Assembly: GCF_000298195.1 (NCBI RefSeq) | Contig: NZ_BAHC01000097.1 | Location: 1-42,667, forward strand | Source of the DNA: Gordonia rhizosphera NBRC 16068 | GTDB taxonomy: Bacteria > Actinomycetota > Actinomycetes > Mycobacteriales > Mycobacteriaceae | Reading direction: 5' to 3' | Length of the DNA: 42,667 nt | Shown: piece after piece, positions 1 to 10,500 of the stretch | Numbering within the stretch: position 1 is the first letter of the stretch | Layout of the letters: every line of letters starts with the position of its first letter | Program-made: the position numbers and the translations under genes | The notes under the pieces: generated by a model | What the model saw: the letters and a program-made list of their open reading frames with translations, nothing else | Databases searched by the model: none | What the model was told of the DNA's origin: nothing

Positions 1-381
1 GCCAACTTCCGCGTGCTCGCCGGTCTCGTTCAGATCGTTGTGTTCGTTGGGCTCGTTGTAGTCGCTGCCGTCGCCATCGCGATTGTGGTGATCGGACGAT
101 TCCCCCGACGGGCCCACCACCGAGGACTCCGGGGCGAGCGCCTCCTGGCTCTGGGTCTGATCAGTCGAGCTCGGTGTGACCTGATCGGCCCCCAGAAAGC
201 CGGTCGGAGGGGCCGCGTTGCCCGGTCCGGACGACTGCATCGACGAACCGGTGCCCGAGTCGAATCCGGGCACCGCGTTGGCGACGCCGGCTCCGAATCC
301 GATGGCCACCGCTGCGGCGAAACCCGCTGCGAGGATGCTGTTTCGGATGCGACGTATCCGACGGGGCGAGTGCTGAGGCAT
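1..381 (-). CDS. Secreted protein with signal peptide, unknown function (C-terminus cut by window edge)
   Basis: The minus-strand frame is open from the ATG at 379-381 to the window edge, giving 127 codons without a stop. An AAAGGAA ribosome-binding sequence lies just upstream. The N-terminus is a typical Sec signal: arginine-rich residues 5-13, a hydrophobic Ala/Gly stretch at about 16-33, and an ANA-V cleavage motif near residue 36. The mature part is Ser/Gly/Pro/Gln-rich, then becomes acidic and His/Asn-rich towards the edge, so it looks disordered. I recognise no domain. It is divergent from the siderophore-binding lipoprotein gene, and the iron box between them lies about 155 bp upstream of this start. 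Iron control of this gene is possible but unproven. Confidence 0.72.
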   Translation of the reverse strand, partial: MPQHSPRRIRRIRNSILAAGFAAAVAIGFGAGVANAVPGFDSGTGSSMQSSGPGNAAPPTGFLGADQVTPSSTDQTQSQEALAPESSVVGPSGESSDHHNRDGDGSDYNEPNEHNDLNETGEHAEVG

Positions 382-536
382 GCTGTTTCCTTTCTGACCG
401 GATCGCCGGATCGACGATCTGACCACAGGCTTGCTCGCCGCCACTGAGAGGCCGCTGAGTTCGGCTGAGTACGCGCCGACGATGCGCCCGACCCGGCGAG
501 AACACGCAATTCGGGTGAGCACGCGAGGTCCCGGAG

Positions 537-555
537 TTAGCTTAGGCTAAGCTCC
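537..555 (+). promoter_or_regulatory. DtxR/IdeR-type iron box before the siderophore-binding lipoprotein gene
   Basis: TTAGCTTAGGCTAAGCTCC matches the IdeR consensus TTAGGTTAGGCTAACCTAA at 15 of 19 positions and keeps the central palindrome. It ends 4 bp before the ATG at 560, so bound repressor would block the promoter itself. It lies in the 178-bp divergent gap 382-559, where I see nothing else recognisable. Confidence 0.85.
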
Positions 556-559
556 TCTC

Positions 560-1537
560 ATGACTACGCGCCGACGTCTCAGTCTGCTCATCGCGGTGTT
601 CGCGGTCCTGCTTACCGCCCTGACCGCGTGCAGCGCACCCGACGAATCCACCGAGGCCGGAGGGGCACCGATCCAGGTCAACACGTCCAAGGGGTCGGTG
701 ACGATCACCGGGGTACCGAAACGCATCGTTGCGCTCGGCGCGCAGTGGATCGACGTGGCGTTGGCGTTCGGGGTCACGCCGGTGGCCTATCTGGACAACA
801 TCGCCGTGCTGACCGGTGACCCTGCTCCTTGGGCTCGGGACCAGCTCGCCGATTCGACGGCCCTGAGCACCGACGACACCGTCGCACAGATCGCCAAGGC
901 CGAACCCGACCTGATCCTCGCCACCGGGTACATGGCCGAGGGTCAACCGGACCTGTATGCGAACGTGTCGAAATTGGCGCCGACCATTCCGGGTATCACC
1001 GGCAAGCAGATCGACCCGTGGGAGGACATGGTCAGCTTCCTCGGGACGGTGCTGCGGCAGCCGGAGAAGGCCACCGAGATCACCGACGCGGTCAATGCGA
1101 AGATCGATGCCGCCCAACAGAATCTGCCCGGTCTCGAGGGCAAGACCTACACGATGGCCTACATGTACTCGGGCGATCAGATCCAGGTCCTCGGCGACCC
1201 GGAGGACGGCGCCACCAACCTGTTCACCTCCCTCGGGATGAGTATCGCGCCGACGCTGGTCTCCGAGTACGAGAAGAACGGTCAGCCGCGTTTCCCGATC
1301 TCGACGGAGAATGTGCCCCTGCTGAACTCCGACATGCTCGTGGTCACCGCCAACACCGAGCAGTTGATGTCCACCCTGGCGGCGCTGCCCGGTTACCAGG
1401 CACTGAGTTCCGTGCGCGGCGATGCGGTGAGCCAGATGTCGGTGGCCGAGATCGGCGGCCTGAACGAGCCGACACCGTTGTCGATCCCCTACTTGCTGGA
1501 CAAGATCTATCCGGCGCTCGAGAACGCGGCGCAGTGA
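560..1537 (+). CDS. Siderophore ABC transporter substrate-binding lipoprotein (FepB/FecB type)
   Basis: This 325-residue protein has a lipoprotein signal (positive MTTRRR, hydrophobic core, lipobox LTAC with Cys24). It then has the layout of class III periplasmic binding proteins: 'PKRIVALGAQWIDVALAFG', a first lobe ending near 'KAEPDLILAT', a long central helix, and a second lobe. It should hold ferric siderophore at the outer face of the cytoplasmic membrane for import; no permease or ATPase gene is in the window. The iron box abuts the start codon and no good Shine-Dalgarno sequence is visible, so the mRNA may be leaderless. The oxidase gene follows 10 bp downstream, suggesting one iron-repressed operon. 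Ligand identity is inferred from context. Confidence 0.9.
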   Translation: MTTRRRLSLLIAVFAVLLTALTACSAPDESTEAGGAPIQVNTSKGSVTITGVPKRIVALGAQWIDVALAFGVTPVAYLDNIAVLTGDPAPWARDQLADSTALSTDDTVAQIAKAEPDLILATGYMAEGQPDLYANVSKLAPTIPGITGKQIDPWEDMVSFLGTVLRQPEKATEITDAVNAKIDAAQQNLPGLEGKTYTMAYMYSGDQIQVLGDPEDGATNLFTSLGMSIAPTLVSEYEKNGQPRFPISTENVPLLNSDMLVVTANTEQLMSTLAALPGYQALSSVRGDAVSQMSVAEIGGLNEPTPLSIPYLLDKIYPALENAAQ

Positions 1538-1547
1538 GAACACCACG

Positions 1548-2924
1548 ATGACGAGCACCCACACCACGGTGACACGTACCGCCTACTCGCTGACCCCCGG
1601 CGCACGGTGTCTGCTCGGCGGCGGCGGTGTCGCCGTGCTGCTGCCGGCGAAACAGCGGCTGGTCGGCTTGTCGCCGGCGCAGGTGGCGCTGCTGCGTCGG
1701 CTCAACGCCGGACCCCTCGACATCTCGGACCAGGCCGACGCCGCCACCGCCGAGTTCCTCGACCGGCTTGTCGCGACCGGGGTCGTCGAGCTCACCGTGT
1801 CTGTCGACGGACGGAATCTGTACTCGCTGAGGCCGTTCCGGCGACCGCCCGGTCCGCGGCCGGCACCGTCGGACCTGCGTCTGGAGTCCTCGCGGTTCAC
1901 AGTGGTCCGTCGCGTCGACGTCGACGTGATCTCGGAGAACCCGCGGTCGTGGTGTGACATCGTGGTGCGCGACGCGGCGGCGCTCGGCGTGCTCAGCGGC
2001 CTCGACACCGACCCGATTGCGGCGCTGCCGCCCGCGGTCGCAGTCCGCATGCGGGCAGATCTCGCGTGGGCCGGTCATGCCGTCGCACCCGGCGTGGAGA
2101 CGCGCGAGTTCGCCACGCGCAGTTGGAGTCCGCACGAGCTGTGGTTTCATCGGCGCAGCACCGTCGGCAACCGGGCGGCGGCGTTCGCCGGGTTCGGACC
2201 GTCGCGCTGGGCCGACGGCGCGTTCGAACCGACGCCCGCCCGACGCGAACCCTATCCCGGCGCGGCCATCTCGTTGCCCACGCCGGACCTGGACGCGCTG
2301 CGTCGCGACGACCGGCCGTTCACCGCGGTCGTCGAGTACCGCACGTCGGTGCGGGACTTCGACGACACACGTCCGGTCACCCTCGCACAGCTCGGTGAAC
2401 TGCTGTATCGATGTGCGCGCACGCGCAGTGTCCGCACCGTGGACGCGAATCGTCCTGTGCCCGAGCAACTGCCGTCACGACCGTATCCGTCGGGCGGTTC
2501 GCTCTACGAGCTCGAGATCTATCCGGTGGTGCGCACTGTCGCGGGTGTGCCGGCGGGGATGTATCACTACGACTCCTTCGAGCACGTGCTGCGGCCGGTG
2601 GCAGCATACGACAATCCGGCCGTCGAGCGGCTGATCGCGCCCGCATCGTTGACGCTGGCCGATGGGCAGCGCCCACAGGTGATGTTCGCGATCGCGGCGA
2701 GGGCGGGCCGGATGATGTGGGCCTACGAGCAGATGCCGTATGCGGTGATCCTCAAGCATGTCGGTGTGCTCACCCAGTCGCTCTATCTCACCTCCACCGC
2801 GATGGGACTCGGTGGTGTCGCACAGGGTTACGGCGACACCGCGGCCTTCGCCGAGGCGACGGGCGCCGACGAGCTCGTCGAGTGCAACGTCGGCACCTTC
2901 GTCGTCGGCACACCCCGCGCCTGA
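1548..2924 (+). CDS. SagB/ThcOx-family FMN-dependent oxidase, candidate azoline-ring oxidase of the siderophore
   Basis: 458 residues. The C-terminal half (about 255-458) is a nitroreductase-fold SagB-type dehydrogenase: an FMN-phosphate motif near 'YRTSVRDF' (264-271), the family signature PYPSGGSLYELEIYP (312-326), and 'GLGGVAQG' (420-427). The N-terminal region (about 15-90) looks like a small winged-helix or clamp domain. Relatives oxidise thiazolines and oxazolines to thiazoles and oxazoles in RiPP pathways, and a stand-alone relative (BmdC) does this on an NRPS. MbtB here has a cyclisation domain that makes an azoline, so this enzyme is a good candidate to aromatise it, giving a nocobactin-like ring. 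It shares the iron-boxed operon with the binding protein. The family call is firm; the substrate is inferred. Confidence 0.85.
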   Translation: MTSTHTTVTRTAYSLTPGARCLLGGGGVAVLLPAKQRLVGLSPAQVALLRRLNAGPLDISDQADAATAEFLDRLVATGVVELTVSVDGRNLYSLRPFRRPPGPRPAPSDLRLESSRFTVVRRVDVDVISENPRSWCDIVVRDAAALGVLSGLDTDPIAALPPAVAVRMRADLAWAGHAVAPGVETREFATRSWSPHELWFHRRSTVGNRAAAFAGFGPSRWADGAFEPTPARREPYPGAAISLPTPDLDALRRDDRPFTAVVEYRTSVRDFDDTRPVTLAQLGELLYRCARTRSVRTVDANRPVPEQLPSRPYPSGGSLYELEIYPVVRTVAGVPAGMYHYDSFEHVLRPVAAYDNPAVERLIAPASLTLADGQRPQVMFAIAARAGRMMWAYEQMPYAVILKHVGVLTQSLYLTSTAMGLGGVAQGYGDTAAFAEATGADELVECNVGTFVVGTPRA

Positions 2925-2925
2925 G

Positions 2926-2948
2926 CGCCCCGCGCCTTGCGCGGGGCG
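2926..2948. terminator. Bidirectional terminator hairpin between converging genes
   Basis: CGCCCCGCGC (2926-2935), a 3-nt CTT loop and GCGCGGGGCG (2939-2948) form a perfect 10-bp GC stem. It fills most of the 28-bp gap between the oxidase stop and the mbtF stop. There is no T-tract, as is common in actinomycetes, and it could act in both directions. Confidence 0.75.
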
Positions 2949-2952
2949 GGTG

Positions 2953-5900
2953 TCAGGTCGCCGACCCGGCTAGCGCCGCGGCGAGCGCGGCGACCGAGCG
3001 TTGCCACAACTCGGTCAGTCGCGCGGTCTGCGTCTCGGTGAGCACCGCGTCGTTGTAGCGCCAGTTGGCGACCAGCTGCGAACCCTCCGGTGTGCCGCGG
3101 ACCACCGCGACGACGTCGAGCGCATAGCGTAGCGGCAGATCGGGTTCCGGATCCGAGGGCAGGTTACGGTTGACGTCGAGGTCGGTGATCGGAGCCCACG
3201 GCGCCGACCCCGACGACACGTCGTGTTCGGTGTGCAGGTCGTAACGTCCGAGATAGTTGAACTCGACCTGAGGATCCGCCGCGTCCCGCAGATCCGGATC
3301 GCCGGCGGTGTATTTGAGGACGCCGAAGTCGAGGCCGGCGGCGGGGATCGCGGCAAGCTGGTCGACGACGTCGTCGAGCAGGGCCCGTCCGGCGTCGGGG
3401 TCGGCGACGACGCGCTGCGCGTCGAGGTCATGGCCCACGCCGAGCCGTGCCGGGAACACCGACGTGAACCAGCCGAGCGTGCGGGTGGTGTCCATCGTCG
3501 GGCCGGCCAGCGCATCCTCGCGCCCATGGCCTTCCAGCGCGAGGTAGGCACCGCAGGCGGGGTCCTCGCCGCGCTCGCGTCGCCAGCTCGCCAACGTCAG
3601 GGTCAGTGCGCTGATCAGGAACTCGCGCATACCGATACGGCGGTCGAGGCCGGCGAGGATCGTCGCGGTGGTGGTCTGATCGGTCAGCGACACCATGGGC
3701 CGAAGCGACGACCAGGTGTCGCGGCGCGGGTCCGGGTGCCGCGCACCGAGTGCCGGGTCCGGTGCGCCGACCTGCCGCAGCCAATGCTCCCGCTGCGCCG
3801 TCACGTCGGGATCGCCGTGCCGCGACGCCACGAACCGACACCACGCCCGGTAGTCACTCGCCTCCACCGGCGGCGACAGCGGCTGCCCGGCGGCGATCGC
3901 AGCACCCAGCTCCGCCAGGTCGGCGAAGATGATCTGCCAGCTGACCGCGTCGACGGCGAGATGGTGCGCGGCCAGCAGTAGGATGTCGGCGGAGCTGCTG
4001 CGGCGCAATCGGACTGCCGCCAGCATCCGGCCGTCGGCCGGGTCGACCGCGTCGTTGGCACGGCGGGCCGCAGCGGTGATCGCGGGCCCAAGGTCGCCTG
4101 CATCGACCGCGGTGAGGACCGTCGCCGCGTCCACGACACCGGCGGCGCGGGTGAGCAACCCGTCCGGGGTCAGGTGCGCGCGCAGCATGTCGTGGCCGTC
4201 GACGAGGGCCTGCAGCACGGCGACGAGGTCGGGGTCGGACAACCCTCGCGGCAGGGTGAACAGCACGGTCTGGGTGAACCGGCGGTAGTTGCCGTACTCG
4301 TACATCTGCTCGACCACCGGCAGCGCCTCGACGAGCCCGACGCCCGCCGTCACCGCGTCGACGGCCTCGTCGGCGGCTCGGTCGATGGCATCGCCGAGGT
4401 CGCGGACGGTGGTGTGGGACAGCACCATCCGCGGGGTGACGGTCAGGTCCAGGTCGCGTAGCCGGTGGACGGCGGCCATCGCGATGATGCTGTCGAGACC
4501 CAGATCGAAGAAGTCCTCGTCGGCGCCGGGGGCGGTGCCGAGCACCTCGCCGAGCACCTTCTGCACGGTGCGGGCCGTGTCGGTCAGATCCGCGTCGTCG
4601 CGGCCCGGCCGGGATTGCAGTGCTGCGGAGGCGGAATCGGCCAGGATACGGGTGTCGAGTTTGCCGTTGGTGTTCACCGGCAGAATCGGTAGGCAGACGA
4701 TGCGCGCCGGCACCATATGCGATGGCAGAGTGTCGGCGAGGCGGCCACGGAGCGCGCGGGCCTCGAGACCGGCACCCGCGGCGAATCCGACGAGCGCCGG
4801 GCCCGCGGATCGCTCGACGACCGTGACCGCGGCGGCGTCCACGCCGGACAGTGCCCGCAGCGCCACTTCGATCTCACCGATCTCGATGCGGTAGCCGCGG
4901 ATCTTGACCTGGTCGTCGCTGCGGCCGACGAACTCCAGATCGCCGCGACGGTTGTACCGCACCAGATCACCGGTGCGGTACATGCGGGCACCCGGCCGGG
5001 CCGGGTCGGCGACGAAACGGGCGGCCGTCATCGCGGGACGCGCCCGATAGCCACGGGTCACCTGGGTGCCGGACAGATAGAGCTCCCCCACCGCCCCGGT
5101 GGGGACCGGGCGGAGGCGCGAGTCGAGCACGTGGGCGGTCATCCGGTCGGTAGCCGTGCCGATCGTGGGGTCCGGCGAGTCGCCCATACACGCGACGACG
5201 GCCTCGACGGTCGTCTCGGTGGGCCCGTAACAGTTGTGCACGGTCGTGGACGGCGACGCGGCCAACCGATTCCACAGTTCCGGGCCGATCGCCTCACCGC
5301 CGAGGGCAAGCACCGTCAGGTGACCCTGTCCCCCGGCGGCCTCGGCCGAACCGTCGGCGACGCGACCCGCCGCGGCCAGCTGACCGAACATCGAGGGCGT
5401 GGTGTCGATCATGTCGATCCGGTGCTCACCCAGTGCGGCGACGAGCCGTCCGGCGTCCCGCATCTCGTCGTCGGTGAACAGGTGCAGCGCGTGGCCGTCG
5501 AGGAGCGCCGCGAGCGGCTGCCACGACGCGTCGAAACTGAACGTCCAAGCGTGCGCGACCCGTAGTGGACGCCCGAGACGGGCACGCGCCGGTGCCAGCA
5601 TCCGATCACGATGATCACGGCAGTAGCTGACCAGCGCGGCGTGAGTGCCGATGACCCCCTTGGGTTCTCCGGTGGAGCCGGAGGTGAAGATCACGTAGGC
5701 GGCGGTGTCGGGGTGACTCGCCACCGGGTTGGCCGTCGCGGGGCGCCGCGCGATGCGGTCGGCGGTGTCCGGGTCGTCGAGCACGATCAGAGGGGCCATC
5801 GGAGCAAACCGCTCGGCATGGGCGATGTCGGTGACGAGGAGGACCGCGTCGGACTGTCCGACGAGGCCGGCCACCCGCTGATCCGGCAGCGCCACATCGA

Positions 5901-7527
5901 TGGGCACGTAGGCACCGCCGGCCAGGAAGGTGGCGAGGATGGCGACGACCGACTCGGCCGATCGGGGCACGGCGATGCCGACCACGGATTCGGCACCGAC
6001 ACCCTGGGCGGCGAGTTCGGATGCGAGACGTGCTGCCGCCGAGCAGAGTTCACGATAGGTGTAGGTGGTCGACGAGGTGATGAGCGCGGGTGCGTCGGGT
6101 GTGCGCGTCACCTGGTCGACAAACGCGGCCGTGGCGGTGGCCGGTCGATCGACGCTGTCGGCCCGATCGGTGGCTCCCGGGTGTCCCGAGCGGTCGGCGT
6201 CGACGCGATCGCGTTCGTGCGGCAACAGGACGTCGAGCCGGTCGGGGTGCTCGTCGGCGCGGTCCGGCATCTGTTCGAGGACCCACAGCACGCGTTCGGC
6301 GACGTCGGCCGGCGAGATCGCGCCGAGCGCGTCGTCGACGGCCTCGGTGATGACGACGAGTTCGCCGTCGAGGAGGTAGGCGACGACGGTGAGCGGATAG
6401 TGTGCGAGGCTCTCCATCGCCAGCGGCAGGAATCGGGTGCCGTCGGCGGCGGTGAAGGGCTCGGTCGCCGCACCGATCGGCGCGTTCTCGAACACGAACA
6501 GGGTGTCAAAGAGCGCGGCATGCCCGGCGGCGCGCTGGATCTCGGCGAGTCCGACATACCCGTGGTCGCGCATCGCGATGGATTCGCGTTGCAGCGCAAC
6601 GCAGTTCTCGGCAACGGTGCCCCGTGCGCCCGGGTCGCCGCCGGTCGGTCGTACCCGGGACGGGACGGTGTTGATGAACAGGCCCACCATCTGCTCGGCA
6701 CCGGGCAGTGTCTGCGGGCGCCCGGAGATGGTGGTGCCGAACACAACGTCGTCGCGGTCGGTGAGGCGGCCCAGGACGGTGGCCCACGCGTACTGCACGG
6801 CGGTGTTGAGGGTTAATCCCCTCGAGCGCGCCCACGCCACCAGCTTCTGGGTGTATTCCTGCGGCAAGCGGTGTCGGGTGCGGGCGGGTTCGGTGGCGGC
6901 GAAGCCGGGTGCGCCGAGCATCAGCGGTTCCACACCGTGGAGGTAGTCGATCCAGGCAGTGCGGGCGCGATCGGCGTCCTGGGCGGCGAGCCACGCGATG
7001 TAGTTGCGGTAGGGCCGCACCGGCGGCAACCCGGCGTCGGACCCGTCGGCGGAGTAGATGGACAGCAGCTCACGGAAGAACAGGGCTATCGCCCAGCCGT
7101 CCATGAGGATGTGGTGGGCGGTGACGAGCAACCGGCGCCGGCCTTCGGGCAGATCGATGAGTTTGATCCGCAGCGCCGGCCCGCGCCGCAGGTCGAACCG
7201 GGTCGCGCGTTCGGCGGTCGCGATCGCGTCAAACTGCCTCGCGGTGGCGGTCAGTTCCTCCCAGGGCGTCTCGACGACAGCGGGCACGATCTGCACAGGA
7301 CGCGGAATGTCTCTGTCCCACAGTGACACCCGCAGATTGGGGTGGCGGCGCAGAATCGTGTCCACGCTGCGTTTGAGTCGGCCGACCTCCAGCAGTCCGG
7401 TGATCTCGACGGTGAACTGCATGGAGTAGACGTCGAATCCGTCGCCGGTCATCTCCGACAGCGTGAACAGCCCCTCCTGCAGGGGGCTCAGCGCGAGGAT
7501 GTCCTCGATCTCGGGTGCGGTGCTCAT
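2953..7527 (-). CDS. mbtF: NRPS MbtF-like: C-A-PCP-E (second lysine module)
   Basis: 1524 residues. Domain order: condensation (about 10-420, HHILMDG 138-144), adenylation (about 465-960, [11 protein letters not shown] 614-624, NGKLD 954-958), carrier (LGLDS, Ser1013), and a C-terminal epimerase-type condensation domain (about 1065-1520, [10 protein letters not shown] 1188-1197, EGHGRE 1332-1337). This is the layout and size of mycobactin MbtF, which adds the terminal lysine that becomes the cyclic hydroxamate. A hand alignment of the A-domain pocket finds acidic residues (Asp at the '278' and Glu at the '331' position), which would suit a lysine-like side chain. The ATG at 7525-7527 overlaps the mbtE stop as ATGA, so the two are translationally coupled. 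The same frame stays open far upstream but reads as Arg-rich non-protein sequence, so I use this start. Confidence 0.93.
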   Translation of the reverse strand: MSTAPEIEDILALSPLQEGLFTLSEMTGDGFDVYSMQFTVEITGLLEVGRLKRSVDTILRRHPNLRVSLWDRDIPRPVQIVPAVVETPWEELTATARQFDAIATAERATRFDLRRGPALRIKLIDLPEGRRRLLVTAHHILMDGWAIALFFRELLSIYSADGSDAGLPPVRPYRNYIAWLAAQDADRARTAWIDYLHGVEPLMLGAPGFAATEPARTRHRLPQEYTQKLVAWARSRGLTLNTAVQYAWATVLGRLTDRDDVVFGTTISGRPQTLPGAEQMVGLFINTVPSRVRPTGGDPGARGTVAENCVALQRESIAMRDHGYVGLAEIQRAAGHAALFDTLFVFENAPIGAATEPFTAADGTRFLPLAMESLAHYPLTVVAYLLDGELVVITEAVDDALGAISPADVAERVLWVLEQMPDRADEHPDRLDVLLPHERDRVDADRSGHPGATDRADSVDRPATATAAFVDQVTRTPDAPALITSSTTYTYRELCSAAARLASELAAQGVGAESVVGIAVPRSAESVVAILATFLAGGAYVPIDVALPDQRVAGLVGQSDAVLLVTDIAHAERFAPMAPLIVLDDPDTADRIARRPATANPVASHPDTAAYVIFTSGSTGEPKGVIGTHAALVSYCRDHRDRMLAPARARLGRPLRVAHAWTFSFDASWQPLAALLDGHALHLFTDDEMRDAGRLVAALGEHRIDMIDTTPSMFGQLAAAGRVADGSAEAAGGQGHLTVLALGGEAIGPELWNRLAASPSTTVHNCYGPTETTVEAVVACMGDSPDPTIGTATDRMTAHVLDSRLRPVPTGAVGELYLSGTQVTRGYRARPAMTAARFVADPARPGARMYRTGDLVRYNRRGDLEFVGRSDDQVKIRGYRIEIGEIEVALRALSGVDAAAVTVVERSAGPALVGFAAGAGLEARALRGRLADTLPSHMVPARIVCLPILPVNTNGKLDTRILADSASAALQSRPGRDDADLTDTARTVQKVLGEVLGTAPGADEDFFDLGLDSIIAMAAVHRLRDLDLTVTPRMVLSHTTVRDLGDAIDRAADEAVDAVTAGVGLVEALPVVEQMYEYGNYRRFTQTVLFTLPRGLSDPDLVAVLQALVDGHDMLRAHLTPDGLLTRAAGVVDAATVLTAVDAGDLGPAITAAARRANDAVDPADGRMLAAVRLRRSSSADILLLAAHHLAVDAVSWQIIFADLAELGAAIAAGQPLSPPVEASDYRAWCRFVASRHGDPDVTAQREHWLRQVGAPDPALGARHPDPRRDTWSSLRPMVSLTDQTTTATILAGLDRRIGMREFLISALTLTLASWRRERGEDPACGAYLALEGHGREDALAGPTMDTTRTLGWFTSVFPARLGVGHDLDAQRVVADPDAGRALLDDVVDQLAAIPAAGLDFGVLKYTAGDPDLRDAADPQVEFNYLGRYDLHTEHDVSSGSAPWAPITDLDVNRNLPSDPEPDLPLRYALDVVAVVRGTPEGSQLVANWRYNDAVLTETQTARLTELWQRSVAALAAALAGSAT

Positions 7528-10500
7528 TGCTGTGACCTCCAGGCCGCCCCGAGTGAGGCGAGCATGTCGTCGCTGAGGCCGGACGCGGTCATCGGGGCGG
7601 CGTCGACGGCGGTGTCGGACCCCCCGTCTCCGCCATTGAGAGCCTCCGACCCGGCCGCGTCGACCGCCGCGGCGAGTTCGGCGATCGTGTAATGGTCGAA
7701 GATCTGTTGGGGTGTCAGGGCGATCCCTTCGGCGGCGGCCCGTGCGGCCCACTGGATGGAGATCACGCTGTCCCCGCCGACCGCGAAGAAGTTGTCGTCG
7801 CGGCCGAGGCCGTCCACGCCGAGTAGCTCCGACAGGATCGCCACGAGGCGCTCCTCGGTCGGGCTCTGTGCGCCGCCGCCGGCGGTGGCGGCCGTCGCGA
7901 TCACGGTCGGAGCGGGGGCGGTGTCGGTGTACGGGTCGGTGAACCGGGATCCGGGGGCGAGTGCGGCCAGCGACTCCGCCAGCGCCGCAGGCGCTCCCGC
8001 CCCGGTGACCACCCATTCGCGGACGGAGCCGAGATCCGTGATCCCGGTGTGCTGCAGGGCCGCGAGAGTCCGCGGGCCCGCTTGCACGCGCCGCGGTCGT
8101 TCGGTGACGATGAGCTCCACCAGCCGGGCCGGGTCCTCGCCGTGCCGGTCCGGGGTGATCAGCCCGGGCAGCGGCGGAACGACCACCGCCGACAGCGCGG
8201 TGTCCGCAGCGTCGGCGAGGGTGTCGAGCATCGCGACGAAGCCCGCGGCCATCGCCGCCACGGTGTCGGGTTCGTAGAGGTCGGCGGCCGCGACGAACCG
8301 GCCGTCGATGCCACCGTCCTCGGTGACGGCGAGGTTCACGTTGAGGTCGAGGAAGGAGGTGTCCTGCTCTACCGGCAGCAGCGCCACCGTGGTGCGACCC
8401 GCCTCGTCGAGGAGGCGTCCCTCGCTGTTCTGATCGCGGTCCCGGAAGTGGATCATGCTCTGGAACAACGGGTTGCGGGACCGGGTACGGCGCGGGTTGA
8501 GGGCCTCGACGAGACGCTCGATCGGGACGTCCTGGTGAGCGAAGGCGTCCAGGACGGTGTCGCGTTCCCGACCGATGAGTTGCCGCAGTGTCGGATCGCC
8601 GTCGGTGCGGGTACGCAGCGCCACCATGTTGGCGTACAGCCCGACCAGTGCGTCGGTGCCCGGATCGATGCGGCCCGCGACCGGGGTGCCGATCGCAATG
8701 TCGTCGCCGCCGCCGAGACGTGTCAGCAACCCGGTGAGCATCGCGGTGAGTGTCATGAACTCGGTGGCGCCGCAGTCGTCGGCCACACGGCGCACGCGCC
8801 GGCGGGTCGTCGGGGAGACGACGAAATCGGCGAGTACCGACCTCGTGGACAGAGCCTGTGGTCGTGGATGGTCGGTGGCCACGGTGATCTCGTCGGGTTG
8901 CCCGGCGAGCGCTCGGCGCCAGTGGTCGATCTCGGCGCGACCGAACTCCGCGGGGCCTTCGGAGTCCGCGGCGTCCGCACCGGCGGGGAACACCCGATGC
9001 TGCCAGACGGCGAAGTCGGTGTAGGTCAGGGTGAGTGGCGTGAATTGTGGTACCGCCCCGGCGGCGCGTGCGCGGTAGGCGGTGATCAGATCGCGAACAA
9101 TCACGTCGACGGACCCATGGTCGATCACCAGGTGGTGCACCACGAGCGACAGCACGTGTGAGATGTCGCCTTGGCGCACCAGCGTGGCTGCGACCAGGGG
9201 TGCGACCGACAGGTCGAAGACGCGGGCGCGGGCGGCGGCCAGCGCCCGGTCGCGGTCCTCGGAGGTCGCCACCTCCACCATGGGCACGTCGATCTCGACG
9301 TTGTCGGCGATTCGGGCGGTCGGCAGCCCGGCGCGGTCGACGAAGGTGGTCCGCAGCGCATCGTGGCGTGCGAGTACGTCGGCCAGGGCGGTGTGCAGTG
9401 CCCCGGTGTCCAGCGGCCCGTCGATCCGCAGCGCGAGAGGAATGTTGCCGGCGGCGGCCGGCCCCTCGAAGCGATGCGCGAACCACATCGCCAACTGCGC
9501 GTAGGACAACGGGATCGGATCGGGTTGCGCTCCATGGGCCAGCGCCGGCCGACCGCCGAGGCCGATCGCGGCCGGGTCGGCGGTGACCGTGTCGTCACCG
9601 AGGTCGGCGGTGTCGTCGAGGTCGCCCAGTTCGTCGAGGTCGATGCCGTATTCGTCGCGCACCGCGGTGTTCACGGCGGCGGCGAGCCCGGTCACCGTCG
9701 GATTGTCCAGCGGCAGTCGGACATCCACATCGATACCGAACTCGGTGCTCAGGATGGTGACCAGTCGGGCCGCGAGCAGGGAATGCCCGCCGAGGTCGAA
9801 GAAGGAGGAACCGGCGGTGATGTCGGCGGTGCCGAAGATCTCGGCGTACACCGCCGCGATCCGTTTCTCGGTCGGCGTCTGCGGGGCCCGATCCGACCGG
9901 GGTGCGGTCGTCGGGATCGGCAGTGCGTCGCGGTCCAGTTTGCTATGCACGGTCAGCGGCACCTCGTCGATGACGGCGATCGCCGAGGGCACCATGTGGT
10001 CGGGCAGTACCGCGCGGGCGTGGGCGGTCACGTCGTCGATGTCGAGGTCGTGTGCGGCGTTTGGTTCGGCGATCACGTAGGCGACGAGTCGTGCTCCGGT
10101 GTCGGCGGTGTCGACGAGGACCAGGGCGTGGGCGACGTCAGGGTGACCGGTCAATCCGGCCTCCACCTCGCCGAGTTCGATCCGGTAGCCGCGGACCTTC
10201 ACCTGCTCGTCGGCGCGGCCGACGAACTCGAGGTCTCCGTCGGCGTTACGGCGTGCCAGGTCGCCGGTGCGGTAGAGTCGGCCGCCGTCGGTGAACGGGT
10301 CGGCGACGAACCGGGCGGCGGTGAGCGTGGACCGCCCGAGATAGCCGCGCGCGAGCTGTGTTCCACCGAGATAGATTTCGCCGACGACGCCGTCGGGGAC
10401 GAGGTGCAGTCCGGCGTCGAGCAGATAGCTGGTGACGTTGGTGTTCGGTGTCCCGATGGGCACGATGGCGTTGCCCTGCGGCCGGTCGACCGGATAGTGG

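Noticed and set aside
7528..9486. Open frame extending mbtF upstream by about 650 codons
   Set aside because: The extension is Arg/Pro/Gly-rich shadow sequence inside mbtE. The ATG at 7527 begins a normal condensation domain and overlaps the mbtE stop as ATGA.
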